Numbered from the stretch's first letter, positions 1-9,856 are shown. The stretch: DNA of 21,398 nt from JBOFDK01 sp051650305 (GCA_051650305.1 JBOFIT010000193.1:1-21398), one strand, 5' to 3'. Notes: generated by a model from the letters alone, not told the origin. Numbers and translations: made by a program.

Positions 1-3000
1 GTTATTCCTTTCTCATTGTCTTATCGTGAGGGGGGAACGGGTACGGCTAAAAACTATGTGAGCTATATTTTCAAAGGACTCTCACAGATGCAAGTAACTC
101 CGACGCATTTATTAACGGATGGAGAAAAGAAAGACATAGGGGATTTATTAGCTGAGCTAAAGAGACTGCAGCTAATTGATCAAACGATGACGATAGATAA
201 ATATATTGAGAACAGTGATGCGATGACACTCGCATCACTTAAAAGAATTCCCTATATTCCAAAGAATCAACCAACTCTAGATGGCTTCAAGAAGCATAAT
301 GCAGGTGAAAGACCAGGTATCGTAGTCGGATTTGAAGCACCAAAGTTGGTCAATGCCACGGCGGGTCAGATTGAGGAATGTGAAGGAGTGACAGCAGAAC
401 TTCAGTTAGTGCCACAGTATTTAGATGTGAATACACCTTATCGTATGGAGTTCCAAATGAAAGAAAATGCTAACATCAGACCTACTGGTGATCACACAGG
501 ACAGAAAGGTGAGGTAGTAAAAAATCTAAGTAATAATCAACTAGAAGTCTATATTAGTAGTCAAAAAGTAAGAGATGTAGAGCATGTATGGGAAGGCTTA
601 AAAGACGGGATGATTGTTAAGAGTACCTTGACACTTAAAGGCGGTGTATTTAATTCTATTAAAGGGACACAGACGTCCACTGCTTTAACTGGGCATACTT
701 ACATAAAGTACGATATCTTAAAAACAAGTGCAGACCAAATTACATTTGATATTAAGCCGTATCCTATTAAAGATACTACCCTTAAGTACTCTATCTATAA
801 TAGAGAAAACACGGTGCCTCTACAGACAAATACTTATAAAAATATGTATGAGCGTATCTTAATGACAGTAGATAAAGGAACAGGGCTGGAATACTATCAT
901 GTAGGTGTTAATATAGGGAATGTCAATTATCAATACCGCTCACAGATAGTAGAGTGTAACTTAGATAATCAAGCAATTGCTCCGTATTCGGAAATCATAT
1001 CGGTGGAAAAGGCCTATGTTATTCCAAATGAGAATGACCCCACATCAGGAGAAGCAGAGGCAGTAGGTGTGAATATCACATGGCAGGCACCGGCAGATAA
1101 AGCTTTGCACGATTTATTAGATAAAGGACCACTTTATTATGAATTATTCATCAATGAAGGAAGTCAATTAGAAGAGTTTGACGAAATAGTAAAAGTTTTC
1201 AAGGTATATAAGGAAGATAACGTCATTAAGATGATAGACCATAAGGATAGTAAAGATCCTACAAAGCCTAAAAGTGAAGTAATCTTATCTTACAGTAAAG
1301 AGGATAAACTTTTTAGAGCAGAGGGAATTGTTCTTAAGAAAAGAAAGGAACTTATCGCAGACGAAAGAGAAAAGTATAACTGGGAAAACTTAGAGATGCC
1401 AGATAAGTACTTAAGTGAAGAAACCTATCCGCATTTTGGTGTAGGAGATAAGGAAATTAAAGAAAAAAGTGGATTAGATTATACGATACCAAACATTTTT
1501 TACTTTAAAATGCGTACAGTCTATGAAATTGACAAGGAGCTTGTAAACAGTAGTAAGTCAAAGGCGAAGCCACTAGCTATTGATATCAGTGGTAATATTA
1601 TTCCAGCTCCAGAAGACTTAAAAGCAGTGGATGCATCAGCAAATAAAGATTATAAGGGTGAGATTAGCTTTACAGGAGTGGATTTAGAACCTTATATACG
1701 TTATATGTTTGATCCGATAGGGATTAAGCTTACTGATCCAAATGCAGCAGGATATACAGAACTAGAAGCACGTAACCGTAGGAATTATGAAGTTTATATT
1801 TATCAAGACCAAAATCTAACCTATAAAGACTTTGGTAATGCAATTCCATTACCCAATAAAAAAGGAGATAAAATAGACTTCAAGCAGCCGATGAAGAGTA
1901 CTGCGGCAAAGACTTATATAGAAGAATTAAGAGATGGTGGGATCATCCGTATTGATGCTGAGAGATATGGGAATAAGGATAAAGATACAGGTAAGAAAGA
2001 AGAAATCAAGCTTTTAGTAGAAGGTCTGGACCCTAATACGCCGTATTATGTGGTAGTACGTGTAAGGGTAGAACGTTTCAAAGAAGGTAAAGTACTTGAA
2101 AACATGTATTCACTTTACACAGAGTATGTGACATTTACGACGGATACTAATAGTTTACCGCCAATTCCAGAAGATAAAGTACCTTCTGCACCAACTGAAT
2201 TTTGGGCAGTAGGACCTAGAAATGAAGATGAAAAAGTCTATGTACATTGGACTGAAAGTGAGTTTGAAAAGTATAAGGAAGGCGACATTTATTATGAACT
2301 TGTACGCACTACAGATGCAGGACTAGGCGAATGGGATGACCCAGATAAAAGTGCAGCAGAGATTGCTAAGGCACCTAAGAAGGCGCAAGTGTATGAGATA
2401 GATAAGAAAAAAGAGTCTATTCGTTGGTACAATACAGTAGTGAATGGATTCCAAGATTTAAATCCTAAGCAATCGACAGCAGTAGGTGAGCAAACATTAC
2501 CTGATAGTAATGAAAGTGTAGCAGCCTTTACGTATACGGATACAGATATGTTTCCTAATACGATTTATTATTACTATGTGCGTACAGTACATAAGGTAGA
2601 TGGAAAAGAGCTACGTTCAGAATTTATCATGGTACCTGTTACGACAGATCCGATAGATAAACCAATAGAGCTGAAAGTAGAAAGGCCCAAGGTTGATGAC
2701 GATAAAACCACAGATCAAGTTATCATAAGTTTCTGGGCACCTGTACCAGCAAGTGGGGTATTAGGCACAGATTATGATTTTGAAATTGACATTAAGGGAG
2801 AGAAAGACCCTAAGTACTATACTGCCAATAAATTTGAAGACAATAGAGAGTATGAAGCGAAGTACCAAGAAAAGAAACCTATTGATGAGCGCTATATTAA
2901 GTTTACCTATAAGATCACAGGACTTAAGCATAGCACATCCTATGACGTAAGAGTGCGTATCGTGGATAAGACCAAGCCAAAAGATGCCTACTCAGCTTAC

Positions 3001-4392
3001 TCAGATAAAGTACGCTTTCGCACAGACTTTGATGAAGATGAGCAAGACAAGGAAGATAAATACAAAGAGTACTTAGAACAGTATGATAGAGAAACAGAAA
3101 AGCTAAAGAATAACCCATACTGGCTTTCAGATAGCACAGGTGCTAGGGGCATCTTTAAATACCGTCAAGCATATCTAGGAGGTTTACTGGGGGGAAATGG
3201 TACGTATAGTTTAGAAACGCTAGAATTTGAAAGAGATGTGTATTACTACTTCCCAGCATCTATGGCAAAACTTATCCAAAAAAATAATAAGATGCTTCAA
3301 GTAGAGCTAGAAGACTTCAGTGCGTATGTAAGAGCCAATACATTCTTAAATAATGCAGAAATCAGAGAAGCCGACCAATATGTGAAAGAAAAAGATATTA
3401 AAGATTATTACATAGGCATGTCATTTATACAATCGCCAAGCAAACAAACGATACAGGGAAACAAGACGGTTACACCAGAAATCACAATCAACATGGAAAT
3501 CATCTACTCAGATACCGAAGATTTTGTGGTAGAAGAAGATATCATGATTGCTTTACTTGAACTCATCGCTAAAGGGCGAGAAAGACTCATTAAAGTATTG
3601 GATAATGAAATGGACAGAGGAACCTTTAGAGAAGAGAAGGTTAAAGGATTTATAGAAGATGAAATCAAGTGGATTCAAGATGAACATCAATATGAAGTAA
3701 AGCGCATTCTAAGAGCTATTAACGATGGCTCAGAGGAGTTAGGTGTTATTCAGGCACCGATGCTTATCGTAGCAAAGACAGAAGAGACAGCAGTAGAGGC
3801 CTACTATGCAGCATCTACATGGGAGAAGCAGTATGCTTTCCAGACAATGGGTGGTTACGGTGTAGAAGCCTCACGATTAGGAACCTATGTGTTTACTGGA
3901 CGAAAAGGCGTGAGTATCACAGTGCCAAACATACCAGGGGCAGAAAGTCTCATTCAAAAGTATTATTTAGCAGACTTTTTCACCTTTGATCAGTATGGAC
4001 TGCAACAGTATGTAACGAAACAACAATTTTATGGCACAATGGCAAGAATGATAGGAGCTAAACGTGATGCAGATCCCGTACTAGCACTTCAAAACAGAGG
4101 GATTCAATTGGTCATGCCACAGAATATATATCAGACCATGCGTATGGATGAAACACTTTATGTGGTGATGCAAAGCTATGAAAAGATGTATTACAAGCCA
4201 ATTAGCTCAATCGTGATTCAAAATAATAATAAAGTGTCAAATATTATGGCGTTCCAACCAGCCTATAGACCATATATACAGGCAGCGGTACAACTTAAGG
4301 TAGTGGATACCGCAAGTGGACGCATCTTACCAACAGAGGCATTAACGACAGAGAAATTACTGAAGATGCTTGTGAAAATCATGCCGAATTAA
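1..4392 (+). CDS. Giant FN3-repeat surface protein with SLH-like C-terminus (5' end outside window)
   Basis: The reading frame is open from base 1, so the true start lies left of the window. The first possible in-window start is TTG at 16, giving 1458 residues (numbering below uses it), but it has no signal peptide behind it. Several stretches look like fibronectin-III or Ig-like modules: a W-x-A/E-P strand near the start, then tyrosine-rich strands (about residues 330-520, 525-710, 714-875 and 877-1015). From about 1025 to 1300 comes a different, beta- and helix-containing region. Residues about 1306-1458 form three degenerate S-layer-homology-like repeats ending in LVKIMPN. The downstream gene has the same plan and a similar end. 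I infer a wall- or S-layer-attached protein. The substrate is unknown: no catalytic motif is visible. Confident as a gene; the domain calls are by eye. Confidence 0.85.
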   Translation, partial: VIPFSLSYREGGTGTAKNYVSYIFKGLSQMQVTPTHLLTDGEKKDIGDLLAELKRLQLIDQTMTIDKYIENSDAMTLASLKRIPYIPKNQPTLDGFKKHNAGERPGIVVGFEAPKLVNATAGQIEECEGVTAELQLVPQYLDVNTPYRMEFQMKENANIRPTGDHTGQKGEVVKNLSNNQLEVYISSQKVRDVEHVWEGLKDGMIVKSTLTLKGGVFNSIKGTQTSTALTGHTYIKYDILKTSADQITFDIKPYPIKDTTLKYSIYNRENTVPLQTNTYKNMYERILMTVDKGTGLEYYHVGVNIGNVNYQYRSQIVECNLDNQAIAPYSEIISVEKAYVIPNENDPTSGEAEAVGVNITWQAPADKALHDLLDKGPLYYELFINEGSQLEEFDEIVKVFKVYKEDNVIKMIDHKDSKDPTKPKSEVILSYSKEDKLFRAEGIVLKKRKELIADEREKYNWENLEMPDKYLSEETYPHFGVGDKEIKEKSGLDYTIPNIFYFKMRTVYEIDKELVNSSKSKAKPLAIDISGNIIPAPEDLKAVDASANKDYKGEISFTGVDLEPYIRYMFDPIGIKLTDPNAAGYTELEARNRRNYEVYIYQDQNLTYKDFGNAIPLPNKKGDKIDFKQPMKSTAAKTYIEELRDGGIIRIDAERYGNKDKDTGKKEEIKLLVEGLDPNTPYYVVVRVRVERFKEGKVLENMYSLYTEYVTFTTDTNSLPPIPEDKVPSAPTEFWAVGPRNEDEKVYVHWTESEFEKYKEGDIYYELVRTTDAGLGEWDDPDKSAAEIAKAPKKAQVYEIDKKKESIRWYNTVVNGFQDLNPKQSTAVGEQTLPDSNESVAAFTYTDTDMFPNTIYYYYVRTVHKVDGKELRSEFIMVPVTTDPIDKPIELKVERPKVDDDKTTDQVIISFWAPVPASGVLGTDYDFEIDIKGEKDPKYYTANKFEDNREYEAKYQEKKPIDERYIKFTYKITGLKHSTSYDVRVRIVDKTKPKDAYSAYSDKVRFRTDFDEDEQDKEDKYKEYLEQYDRETEKLKNNPYWLSDSTGARGIFKYRQAYLGGLLGGNGTYSLETLEFERDVYYYFPASMAKLIQKNNKMLQVELEDFSAYVRANTFLNNAEIREADQYVKEKDIKDYYIGMSFIQSPSKQTIQGNKTVTPEITINMEIIYSDTEDFVVEEDIMIALLELIAKGRERLIKVLDNEMDRGTFREEKVKGFIEDEIKWIQDEHQYEVKRILRAINDGSEELGVIQAPMLIVAKTEETAVEAYYAASTWEKQYAFQTMGGYGVEASRLGTYVFTGRKGVSITVPNIPGAESLIQKYYLADFFTFDQYGLQQYVTKQQFYGTMARMIGAKRDADPVLALQNRGIQLVMPQNIYQTMRMDETLYVVMQSYEKMYYKPISSIVIQNNNKVSNIMAFQPAYRPYIQAAVQLKVVDTASGRILPTEALTTEKLLKMLVKIMPN

Positions 4393-4402
4393 GGGGGGCA
4401 CT

Positions 4403-7400
4403 ATGAAGCATAAAAGAAAAATAGCATGGGGATTGGTGGTGGCTTTAGTGGCCTCCATCTTTCCTAATACAGTATATGCCAACTCACAAAATGGTATTGC
4501 GGGTATACGACTTACGGGAGAAGAGCTAACACATACTTATAATACAACGCAAGAAATCCTTCACCCTACGATAGAAATAGCTTGGGAGGCACCAGAGAGC
4601 AAAGCAACAGATGGCAATGAATTACATGAAGTAGAGTTCTATAAAGTACAGGTAAAAGAGTTTGGAAATGGGTCCATGCCAACAAAGATAATGGAAACCA
4701 AAAACTTAGGAAATATCAATACATTTAAGATAGGTCCAGAGACACAATTCTACATAAATGGAATAGCTACAAGTGAGAAAGTTAAGAGTGGTGGCAAGTA
4801 TGAGGTTTATGTACTAGCAGGACATTCACATTATAGAGAAGTTAATGGTATTCAAGAAAAATATGAAGTATGGTCTACACGGAATGAAGAAAAGCTGACC
4901 GTTGTGACAGACTTTAATACAAAGGTTACGACAGCTGAGGAAGGCTTGAAAGTAACATGGGAATACATCCCTAATATGGACTATAAACTTTACTACATTA
5001 AAGATGAAAAAGGCTTGCATAAGACAAAAAAAGCCATTTTAGAAGCAAAGCCAAAAGCATCTGAAAAAACAATTACAGCACAAGAGGCAGAGAAGTTAAA
5101 AGTAGTTAAAAATGGTAGAACTTATGTGGAGTATACGATAAAAGGACTTGATCCAAGGGCGAAGTATAGCTTGTTTGTAGAGCCCATTATTGATAAAAGT
5201 CTTGGCATCTATACAAATGCACATACAGATGCAAAAGGACCTAAAGTTGTATCAGGTATGACAGCTATTACATTAGCTATTGAGCTTATGAGTGCAACGT
5301 CTTTGAAACTTGTATGGGGTGTTATCCAGACAGAGGCCTTTGGAAGTGGCCTTGAACGTGTAGTAGCAGAAGCTAGACCTAAAGGGGAAGGGGGGGACTT
5401 TGAAACAATAGCAGAAAAAAACAATATTGATTCGGCTGTTAACCATATGACTCATATTGTAGTAGACCGACCAGAGGTAGAAACGGAATTTCGCGTAGCC
5501 TTTTACTTTAAGGACCAAAAGGAACCAATCTATAGCAATATTGTGATTTATACACCGATATTTGAAGTAGTGCCACCTTATAGTCCTAAAGTTCCTGAAC
5601 TTTATATCAAAGAGTTGGCAGAAAATAATGCGATTAAAAGAGCAAAGTATCTGGTGACAGGAGATAAAATAGCTTTTGATGATGAAGTAAACTGGAAAGA
5701 TTCTAAGTTTATAGCAAGAACCTTTCATGCAGCATTTACGCCAGAGCCTTATATTCAAGTTGTGTGGGATGCACCTAAAAAACCAAGTCAAGAAGATCCG
5801 AAGAAACAAGTGGTAGATTATGACTTGGTGTATGACTTATGGATAGGTGAAAGTTTTGATGAAGTAAGCAAGCCTACATATGAGGGACTTGTAGTAGAAA
5901 ATCAGCGTATCGTAGAAGGTGACACGACACATCTTATAGGACAGCATCAGAAAGAAGATGAAATCATAGGGATGAAGTGGCAACTTACAAAGGATGCCAA
6001 TGGCGAACCTATTAAGAAAAATAAAACCTATTATATCAAAATAGTAGCAAAGAAACGTATACCAGGTGGGGACACGTATGTGGCATCCCAACCAACAGTT
6101 GTAGGACTTACTATTGACAAAAATGGTAATATCACAAAGCCATCAGTTATGGGGAAACCACCACTAGGTATCAAAAAAGATTCAGTGACTGAAACTGCAA
6201 TGACGATTGAGTGGGCAACGCTATGGGCAGAGATACTTGCGAATAACCCTAAAATCTATCAAGAAGATGAAGCGGAGATGCTACTAGCAGAAACAGGGGC
6301 AAGCATTATTTATAAAGTAGCCAATGATGGCGAAAAACCTATACGATTTAAGCCTCAAGATGCTGCGGAAGTGATAAGACTTTATGGTAGACAAAAAGAC
6401 GCGATAGAAGATATCATTGGAAAGTTACCAATGGAGCATTACTACAGTCGTTTTTTAACCTTAGGAAAAGATGTGCAGTATGAAGTAGCAGTGGAAACTT
6501 ATGATACGTTGTATAGTAGGCTAAATGGTGTAAGCATCGAGAAATGGATGAAAGATGTTGCGAAAGACGACAAGAATTCAGGGCTTCTATGGGAGGGTAT
6601 CCAGCCTAAGGAACGTACTGAGATAGAGTCGGCACATTATAATGTATGGCTAGAGCAAGAGATTAATCATACGACAAACGATGGACAGAGCTTTAAGCCA
6701 AACACACGTTATATCATTATGCTACGTGCATACCGTATGATAGACGGGGTAAAAGTAGCGCAGAGTTTTCCAAGCTATGTGATGGGAACGACCCTTACAG
6801 ATTTTCCACCTATTGAGCCAAAACCGATAGCACCAACTATTGAAGTAGTGGATGAAACAGATCATTCGTTAGATGTAGAGTGGACGTATAATAGAGACTT
6901 TGATTATGAACTTCGCTACAGCATAGGAGATGACCCAGAGAAAGCTAAAGTATGGAAATTTACTAGCGTAGATGATGTAAAGCTTCATGATCCCAGTAAG
7001 AATATGTATTACTTTGTGGATGGGCAAGCAGCACGCGTGACAATTCGTGGACTATTCCCAGAGACCTACTATAATGTGTGGGTAAGAGCTAAACAGAAAA
7101 AGGGTAGTTTAGTATCAGAGTGGAGCACGCCAGATACAGGGTGTACAGATCCATTGGCTGTGCCTGATGTACCACGTGGTCTAGGTCCAGCATCCAAACA
7201 AAGCCTTAAAGACTTAGGGCTTGAATACGACCCAGTGGGTTCTGACTACATTACCATTGAGTGGATGAAAAATCCTGATGACTTAGGTGTGCAGACAGAA
7301 GGTACTATGAAGAAGTTCTATACCTATGACATTATGTTTGCAGATAATGTAGCATTCGAAGATAGCACCGTGGTGACGGTGACAGATGCACTTGGAAGTA

Positions 7401-8710
7401 AAGACAGTGTAGATTTTCTGGCTAAAGTCATCGCAAAGCATAATAAGTTGCTACCGAATCGACCTTATTACTTTAAAGTGCGTGCGAGAGTCACCATATC
7501 AGATAGTGAAATTAACAAAGAGCTATCCAAAGAGTCAGAGTACTCTAAGTGGGTGCGTATATTCACGAAGAAGACAGATGATGAGTACGACGGTGGTGAA
7601 AATGAAAACGTCGTCATCTATCCAGATAAAGTAGAGGAAAGTTATAATAATGGTATCTGGGAATGGGAGATTGTGGATGCACAAGGTGTCATTACGGATA
7701 TCGTTACGACTAATGAGTACTTCTACACTATTGATATGACGCTTTACAAAGGACGTTATGATGCCACTATCAGACGTGCGATTCTACCTGTATCGGTAGT
7801 GCAAGCGCTTGTGGGGCAACGTATGGAGTTAGAAGTCATTACCAATAGAGGTATTTATGAAATACCAGCATCAGCATTAGCTTATAAGCTTCAGAAGGTA
7901 GATGCGAAAGACCAAGTGATTGTAGAGTTTGAGACGATGCTTGCGTATGATTTACGTGATTTAGCGAAGCCTTATCCACATATTGTAGAAAGCGGAGAGG
8001 CACTTAGTATCACAGTGAATGCAAAGAACGCAGGGAAGCAAAAACTCACCTACTTCGATGCACCTATTGATGTATGCTTGAAGTTAGAGAATCCTACAAG
8101 TTACCAAAGAAATACGTATAAGACTTATAGTTATGACTATAGCAAAGGTGATTGGTTAGAAGCAGGACATATGGTGCAGACAAGACCAGAAGGGACGTAC
8201 TTAAGTTATCGTAGTACAAGACCGGGGATTTATGCACTTTATCGTATGGATACCTACCATGAGATTAAGGATATTAATTATGCGATGCAGCAGCTTTTAG
8301 CGAACTATCATATACCAAAGCTCGGCACTTACTATAAGCAAAATACGAGTGTCTATAGCAATCAATACATCCAATTGATGTTAGGTCTTGCACATGGGCA
8401 AAGAGAAATCGACCTGGACGGCTATGTAAGTGACGGGACGAAAGAAAAAGCACGCCTGACAAAACTATATGTAGAAGCAGGTGGCGCAGTGACAGAGGAG
8501 CAAGCTATCCATGGGGCAGTCAGATTGTATGAGATGAAGACGGGCTATCGTGTACAGCAAGCTTCAGGCAATTTCAGTGGCGTGAGTACCAAGTACAGAG
8601 AGAGCGTGGCGAAGGCCTACGCACTGGGTATTATTGATAACGTGAATCCGCAAAGACAAATCACTTATGGGGATTTATGCACCTTAATTATTAAGGTATT
8701 ACCAAACTAA
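4403..8710 (+). CDS. Secreted giant FN3-repeat protein with SLH-like C-terminus
   Basis: 1435 residues. The ATG start is supported by an AGGGGGG ribosome site 4 bases upstream and by a classic signal peptide: basic MKHKRK, a hydrophobic core, and likely cleavage after VYA at residue 27. FN3-like modules follow, with W-x-P/W-E-Y strands near residues 30-150, 168-275, 280-385, 390-565, 575-790, 801-912 and 915-1055. Residues about 1056-1280 form a beta-rich domain resembling the segment that precedes SLH repeats in Paenibacillus-type surface proteins: an alternating hydrophobic stretch ending in a 'IPASAL' turn, later a 'PGIYALYR' strand. Residues 1286-1435 look like degenerate SLH repeats; the last, around AKAYALGIIDN, is the clearest. 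It starts 10 bases after the preceding related gene, so the two are probably co-transcribed and arose by duplication. No enzyme motif is seen. A role as an extracellular scaffold or adhesin is inference. Confidence 0.9.
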   Translation: MKHKRKIAWGLVVALVASIFPNTVYANSQNGIAGIRLTGEELTHTYNTTQEILHPTIEIAWEAPESKATDGNELHEVEFYKVQVKEFGNGSMPTKIMETKNLGNINTFKIGPETQFYINGIATSEKVKSGGKYEVYVLAGHSHYREVNGIQEKYEVWSTRNEEKLTVVTDFNTKVTTAEEGLKVTWEYIPNMDYKLYYIKDEKGLHKTKKAILEAKPKASEKTITAQEAEKLKVVKNGRTYVEYTIKGLDPRAKYSLFVEPIIDKSLGIYTNAHTDAKGPKVVSGMTAITLAIELMSATSLKLVWGVIQTEAFGSGLERVVAEARPKGEGGDFETIAEKNNIDSAVNHMTHIVVDRPEVETEFRVAFYFKDQKEPIYSNIVIYTPIFEVVPPYSPKVPELYIKELAENNAIKRAKYLVTGDKIAFDDEVNWKDSKFIARTFHAAFTPEPYIQVVWDAPKKPSQEDPKKQVVDYDLVYDLWIGESFDEVSKPTYEGLVVENQRIVEGDTTHLIGQHQKEDEIIGMKWQLTKDANGEPIKKNKTYYIKIVAKKRIPGGDTYVASQPTVVGLTIDKNGNITKPSVMGKPPLGIKKDSVTETAMTIEWATLWAEILANNPKIYQEDEAEMLLAETGASIIYKVANDGEKPIRFKPQDAAEVIRLYGRQKDAIEDIIGKLPMEHYYSRFLTLGKDVQYEVAVETYDTLYSRLNGVSIEKWMKDVAKDDKNSGLLWEGIQPKERTEIESAHYNVWLEQEINHTTNDGQSFKPNTRYIIMLRAYRMIDGVKVAQSFPSYVMGTTLTDFPPIEPKPIAPTIEVVDETDHSLDVEWTYNRDFDYELRYSIGDDPEKAKVWKFTSVDDVKLHDPSKNMYYFVDGQAARVTIRGLFPETYYNVWVRAKQKKGSLVSEWSTPDTGCTDPLAVPDVPRGLGPASKQSLKDLGLEYDPVGSDYITIEWMKNPDDLGVQTEGTMKKFYTYDIMFADNVAFEDSTVVTVTDALGSKDSVDFLAKVIAKHNKLLPNRPYYFKVRARVTISDSEINKELSKESEYSKWVRIFTKKTDDEYDGGENENVVIYPDKVEESYNNGIWEWEIVDAQGVITDIVTTNEYFYTIDMTLYKGRYDATIRRAILPVSVVQALVGQRMELEVITNRGIYEIPASALAYKLQKVDAKDQVIVEFETMLAYDLRDLAKPYPHIVESGEALSITVNAKNAGKQKLTYFDAPIDVCLKLENPTSYQRNTYKTYSYDYSKGDWLEAGHMVQTRPEGTYLSYRSTRPGIYALYRMDTYHEIKDINYAMQQLLANYHIPKLGTYYKQNTSVYSNQYIQLMLGLAHGQREIDLDGYVSDGTKEKARLTKLYVEAGGAVTEEQAIHGAVRLYEMKTGYRVQQASGNFSGVSTKYRESVAKAYALGIIDNVNPQRQITYGDLCTLIIKVLPN

Positions 8711-8724
8711 GTGAATAAAAAATG

Positions 8725-8768
8725 AAAAAATCTCCATACTTTAAGAAAACAAAGTATGGAGGTTTTTT
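8725..8768 (+). terminator. Intrinsic terminator after the surface-protein pair
   Basis: Perfect 11-bp stem, CTCCATACTTT (8732-8742) with AAAGTATGGAG (8751-8761), 8-base loop, and a TTTTTT tail at 8763-8768. A run of six A before the stem can pair with the tail, so it could work in both directions. The right arm also carries the GGAGG that would serve the small reading frame at 8770. Confidence 0.85.
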
Positions 8769-8769
8769 G

Positions 8770-8856
8770 ATGAAGGACCTAAAGTCAGTTAAACTTATAT
8801 TAACGGTGATGTGTACCAGCATCCTCGTCATGCTAGGGATTCATATCTGCTTCTAA
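8770..8856 (+). CDS. Putative 28-residue single-helix membrane peptide
   Basis: ATG to TAA, 28 codons, too short for routine gene calling. A GGAGG ribosome site (8758-8762) sits 7 bases before the ATG. The peptide begins MKDLKSVK (three lysines, one aspartate). The remaining 20 residues are almost all hydrophobic and include cysteines at 15 and 27, so one membrane span fills the protein. It lies between two terminators; the second begins within its stop codon. I do not recognise a family. It could be a small membrane regulator, a toxin-like peptide or a chance frame. The ribosome site falls inside the right arm of the upstream terminator hairpin, so translation would be masked whenever that hairpin forms. 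No convincing dedicated promoter was found. Confidence 0.45.
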   Translation: MKDLKSVKLILTVMCTSILVMLGIHICF

Positions 8857-8885
8857 AAGGACAAGCATAAACTTGTCTTTTTTTC
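8855..8885 (+). terminator. Intrinsic terminator downstream of the 28-codon frame
   Basis: Stem AAAAGGACAAG (8855-8865) with CTTGTCTTTTT (8872-8882), one G-T wobble, loop CATAAA, followed by further T residues to 8884. It separates the upstream region from spoIID. Confidence 0.7.
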
Positions 8886-8892
8886 ATATACT
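8865..8892 (+). promoter_or_regulatory. Candidate sigma-E promoter of spoIID
   Basis: A -35-like GCATAAA (8865-8871) and a -10-like CATATACT (8885-8892) are separated by 13 bases. The Bacillus sigma-E consensus is roughly KMATATT and CATACAHT; the matches are 5 of 7 and 7 of 8. spoIID is a known sigma-E gene in Bacillus. The -35 lies in the loop of the preceding terminator. Confidence 0.45.
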
Positions 8893-8938
8893 TAAAAAGT
8901 AGAGAGTACCTAGGAAGAGTAGACGAGGAGGGGATTAA

Positions 8939-9856
8939 ATGAAACAAAAATTACTCATGTGGATAGGGATCATAATAACAGGCATGATCTTATTGCCAGC
9001 AGTGATTGTACTAGCAGGAGGTTTTTATAGTCCAGCGTTATTAGAAAGTGTGCAGCGAGCGAATCTGCAGCCAGGAGGTGTGGGAGCACCAGAAGGAAAG
9101 CCGATGGATGATTACCGTGAGCAGGAAGTCATCGAGACATTGGCAAAAGTCATTCCACCAAGTAGCCCGATAGAAGCCATCAAAGCACAGGCAGTCATCG
9201 TAAGGACGTATATGCTAAGACGTGAATTAGGCATTGTTGAAGAGAATGGACTGGGGAAAATGAGTAAAGAAGAGATGGAGAACCTATGGAAGGATGACTT
9301 CGAAGAGATTTATGAGACGTATGAATCAGCGGCGTATGGTACACAGGGAGAAGTTGTTTTTTATAAGGAAGAACCCATAGAGCCTGTCTATCACAAAGAA
9401 AGTGCAGGTAAGACGAGGGATGCGCTAGGGCTTTATAACATAGATGTGCCTTATTTGAAACCGGTGGAAAGTCCTTATGATAAGAATGTCAGTGAGGTGA
9501 AGCTTCCAAAAACAGAAGTCGCTCAGAAGTTACAGAAGGCGTATCCTGAAATTGTGGTAGATGCAGCATACATAGAAAATCAAATACAAATTGTACAGAG
9601 AGATGAAGCGGGCTATATAGAAAGCTTACAAATAGGTAATGTGCTTTTAACTGGAGAAGAGTTTAGAAATCTCTTTCAGTTATCCTCAGCTGCAATCACC
9701 ATGTATGTGGAGGGAGAGCAACTGGTATTTAAAACAGCTGGTACAGGACATGGTGTGGGGCTTAGTCAGAATGGAGCAGCGGGGATGGCTTTAGAAGGGC
9801 GTAGTTATAAAGAAATTATTGAGCATTACTATACGGATGTAACGATTCATAAATAA
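8939..9856 (+). CDS. spoIID: SpoIID lytic transglycosylase (sporulation stage II)
   Basis: 305 residues, somewhat shorter than Bacillus SpoIID (about 343). An N-terminal membrane anchor (about residues 5-27) holds the enzyme outside the mother-cell membrane. The signature PIEAIKAQAVIVRTY at 77-91 contains the glutamate (E79) matching the family's catalytic Glu. A middle YHKESAGKTRD segment (family position YHS-x-SGG-x-T) and the C-terminal GTGHGVGLSQNGA (from about residue 268), followed by Y-x-E-I-I-x-H-Y-Y, are also diagnostic. In sporulation the enzyme cleaves stem-peptide-free glycan strands with SpoIIM and SpoIIP (known in Bacillus), driving engulfment. The start is supported by GAGGAGGGG about 6 bases upstream. 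It is followed by spoIIQ 77 bases later, with no strong terminator between them. Confidence 0.95.
   Translation: MKQKLLMWIGIIITGMILLPAVIVLAGGFYSPALLESVQRANLQPGGVGAPEGKPMDDYREQEVIETLAKVIPPSSPIEAIKAQAVIVRTYMLRRELGIVEENGLGKMSKEEMENLWKDDFEEIYETYESAAYGTQGEVVFYKEEPIEPVYHKESAGKTRDALGLYNIDVPYLKPVESPYDKNVSEVKLPKTEVAQKLQKAYPEIVVDAAYIENQIQIVQRDEAGYIESLQIGNVLLTGEEFRNLFQLSSAAITMYVEGEQLVFKTAGTGHGVGLSQNGAAGMALEGRSYKEIIEHYYTDVTIHK

Noticed and set aside
5273..5809. Minus-strand 178-codon open frame inside the second surface protein
   Set aside because: Rich in Phe, Tyr, Cys and Ile as expected for an antisense shadow of an AT-rich gene; no ribosome site or family match, and the + strand frame is clearly coding.
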